This document shows positions 5,166 to 6,450 of a stretch of DNA of 6,450 bases, piece after piece; the stretch's first letter is position 1, and each line of letters begins with the position of its first letter. The notes under the pieces were generated by a model. It saw only the letters and a list, made by a program, of their open reading frames with translations, searched no databases and had not been told where the DNA came from. Made by a program: the position numbers and the translations under genes. This stretch comes from an uncultured Atopobiaceae bacterium (GTDB taxonomy: Bacteria > Actinomycetota > Coriobacteriia > Coriobacteriales > Atopobiaceae). Where the stretch lies: NCBI GenBank assembly GCA_947303905.1, contig CAMYZR010000085.1:1-6450 (forward strand). The letters are read 5' to 3'.

Positions 5166-5487
5166 GACCGCCTCCTTCCGCGTTTATTAGATCACCGCGA
5201 ATGCATCGACACTCTCTACGACTGCTCCAATGGCGACCGACAGTCGGAAATGCCGACATCCTGCAAAGCGTACCACCTGTTCCCAGATGCAGCGGATTGG
5301 AATAGCAAACGGGTACAGACGCAGACGGAATTCTCGTGCACCTCAAACCGCGGCTGCCTCTCGAAGCCCCTGTAGGCATCCCTAATCTGGTGCACCTGGA
5401 TCTGGTGTCAAAGCCGACATACTGGAGCCACAGTAGGGCTCCTCGCATTGCTTGGTCCGAGCCCAACGCGCGACCGGCAAAGCACCC
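5166..5487. other. Gap between MFS and DUF5714 genes
   Basis: No intact gene is supported here. On the plus strand, frame 5181-5375 is open with GC-rich third positions and reads ECIDTLYDCSNGDRQSEMPT and onward with five cysteines, but it has no start codon apart from ATG 5247 without a ribosome binding site. GGAGCC/GGCTCC (5424-5442, 7-nt loop) could be a weak hairpin after the MFS stop, without a T-run. ATCTGGTG occurs twice (5385-5392 and 5400-5407). TAATAA-like sequence near 5185 on the minus strand is the only -10 candidate for the DUF5714 gene. Confidence 0.4.
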
Positions 5488-6450
5488 TCAGAACTCGTCA
5501 ATCTGCCGACTGAACAGCAGCGCAATGGCAGTGGCTGCAAAGCCCAGGGAACAGAAGCCCAGCAAGGCAGTGCTACCGAAGGTTCCAAGGATCGCGCCGG
5601 CCAGCACGGAGGCGATGGGGACCATGCCCTGTGAGCCAACGTTGGTGAGGCTGTTAACCTTGCTCAGCTTGTCCCGGTCCACGACGCGCATGAGGACCGT
5701 GCTTGCCGGGACGTTGATGCTGGCGACGAGGAATCCCAATGCCATAAACCCAAGGCAAAGCGCGACGAGGAAAGCGCTCAAATGGGAATCGAGGTCAATA
5801 AAGAGCAGGTAGCAGACTGTAAGGCTGATGAACACGGCCGCCATCGCGCAGAGAAGCCTCGCCATCCTCCTGCCGCACCTATCCAGCTGGGTACGCCCGC
5901 TTAGGATAGCCGCCCCCAGAAGGGAGCTTGCCCCAAAGCACACCTGGAATACGGAAGACCAGAGCTCAGGCGTGAGCACGGTGTCCAGCAGATAGGACGG
6001 CGCATCCGCCAGATTCGTCCTGACGAAGAACGGCAGGAAGTTGCCCACCACGGGAGTGATGAAGAAGTTGACGAACAAGACGGCAACGAGCATCACGAGG
6101 ATCGCCCTCTTCGTCCTGAGGTAGGCTACCCCGTCGGCCATATCACCGACGGCGACCCTCAGCGTAAGACGCTCAGAGGAGGGGTGATGTTCGTACTTAA
6201 TCATCGTCTCCGAGATGCCGGAAACGACATAGCATGAGCCAACCAGGAAGAAGAGCACATGAATCGGCAAGGTTGCATACATCATTCCCGCGAGGACGAT
6301 GCCCAGGACACTATCCAAGGCGCTCTTCATCGCAAAGTAAGCGTTGGCCTGCTGCAGCTGATCCTCCCGCACGATATGGGGCAGAAGCGAGCCGGCGGCG
6401 GGAGCGAACACGCCGCGTCGCCCCTCACCGTGACGGGCATACTGGCAAAG
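5488..6450 (-). CDS. MFS transporter, C-terminal part (cut by right edge)
   Basis: About 320 residues of a multi-pass inner-membrane transporter; the 5' end is outside the window. It belongs to the efflux-like MFS_3 group: VFAPAAGSLLPHIVREDQLQ near the edge matches the mid-protein PAxxxLxPxIVxxxxLxxAN motif. Later VDRDKLSKVNSLTNVGSQGM, followed by VPIASVLAGAILG, matches the conserved C-terminal segment. Hydrophobic helices are visible at roughly six further places, with cytoplasmic loops rich in Arg and Lys (LRTKRA, DRCGRRMAR). Substrate is unknown; drug or peptide export is typical of the group. The 13 codons at the edge (LCQYARHGEGRRG) are not hydrophobic as the family would predict, so the frame there may be disturbed or GTG 6411 may be a remnant start. 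The DUF5714 gene follows after 322 bp on the same strand. Confidence 0.82.
   Translation of the reverse strand, partial: LCQYARHGEGRRGVFAPAAGSLLPHIVREDQLQQANAYFAMKSALDSVLGIVLAGMMYATLPIHVLFFLVGSCYVVSGISETMIKYEHHPSSERLTLRVAVGDMADGVAYLRTKRAILVMLVAVLFVNFFITPVVGNFLPFFVRTNLADAPSYLLDTVLTPELWSSVFQVCFGASSLLGAAILSGRTQLDRCGRRMARLLCAMAAVFISLTVCYLLFIDLDSHLSAFLVALCLGFMALGFLVASINVPASTVLMRVVDRDKLSKVNSLTNVGSQGMVPIASVLAGAILGTFGSTALLGFCSLGFAATAIALLFSRQIDEF

Noticed and set aside
5424..5442. GGAGCC/GGCTCC hairpin as terminator of the MFS gene
   Set aside because: Only six pairs and no T-run on the minus strand. It is mentioned under the gap but not called.
5158..5466. A 102-codon minus-strand frame filling the gap before the DUF5714 gene
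   Set aside because: Arg/Ser/Gly-rich translation with no motif. It overlaps the DUF5714 start, which has a strong ribosome binding site of its own.
5336..5812. A 158-codon plus-strand frame
   Set aside because: Mostly antisense to the MFS gene; no ribosome binding site or recognisable motif.

Overview
The window is GC-rich, and every intact gene lies on the minus strand; the only plus-strand gene is a broken tetR. The gene content suggests a strict anaerobe: the start of an acyl-CoA:acetate CoA-transferase, a stand-alone DUF5714 cysteine protein, a radical SAM/SPASM peptide maturase remnant and a YjdF protein behind a candidate aza-aromatic riboswitch. Codon use and the style of the proteins fit a gut or oral high-GC anaerobe, possibly a member of the Coriobacteriia. 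That assignment is inference; no marker gene in the window fixes it.

Layout, left to right. 1-1075: a secreted beta-propeller-like lipoprotein followed 28 bp later by the N-terminus of the CoA-transferase, which runs off the left edge; probably one transcript. 1076-1392: non-coding and rich in inverted repeats. 1393-1860: a TrmO/TsaA-family tRNA methyltransferase with a promoter and two palindromes upstream. 1951-1979: a terminator-like hairpin ending the next operon, which is yjdF (2536-2961) overlapping a CDP-alcohol phosphatidyltransferase (2033-2539) by ATGA. A structured leader at 2964-3075 matches a yjdF riboswitch and appears able to hide the ribosome binding site.

3258-4113: remains of a ribosomally made, post-translationally modified peptide (RiPP-like) locus. 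The C-terminal SPASM half of a radical SAM maturase overlaps, by ATGA, a short protein with a double-glycine leader and a CxxC/CPxCG core. A possible 36-codon ORF (GTGA overlap) and a terminator hairpin follow. The maturase has lost its whole radical SAM core. At the same point (about 4111-4124) a plus-strand tetR gene begins without its N-terminus, and it also has a one-base frameshift. A single deletion across two divergent genes explains both truncations.

4587-6450: a DUF5714 protein with a strong ribosome binding site, a 322-bp gap with a coding-like plus-strand frame but no start, and an MFS transporter whose 5' end lies beyond the right edge.

The most interesting items are the orphaned peptide precursor with a zinc-ribbon-like core beside its decapitated maturase, and the riboswitch-controlled yjdF/CDP-alcohol transferase operon.
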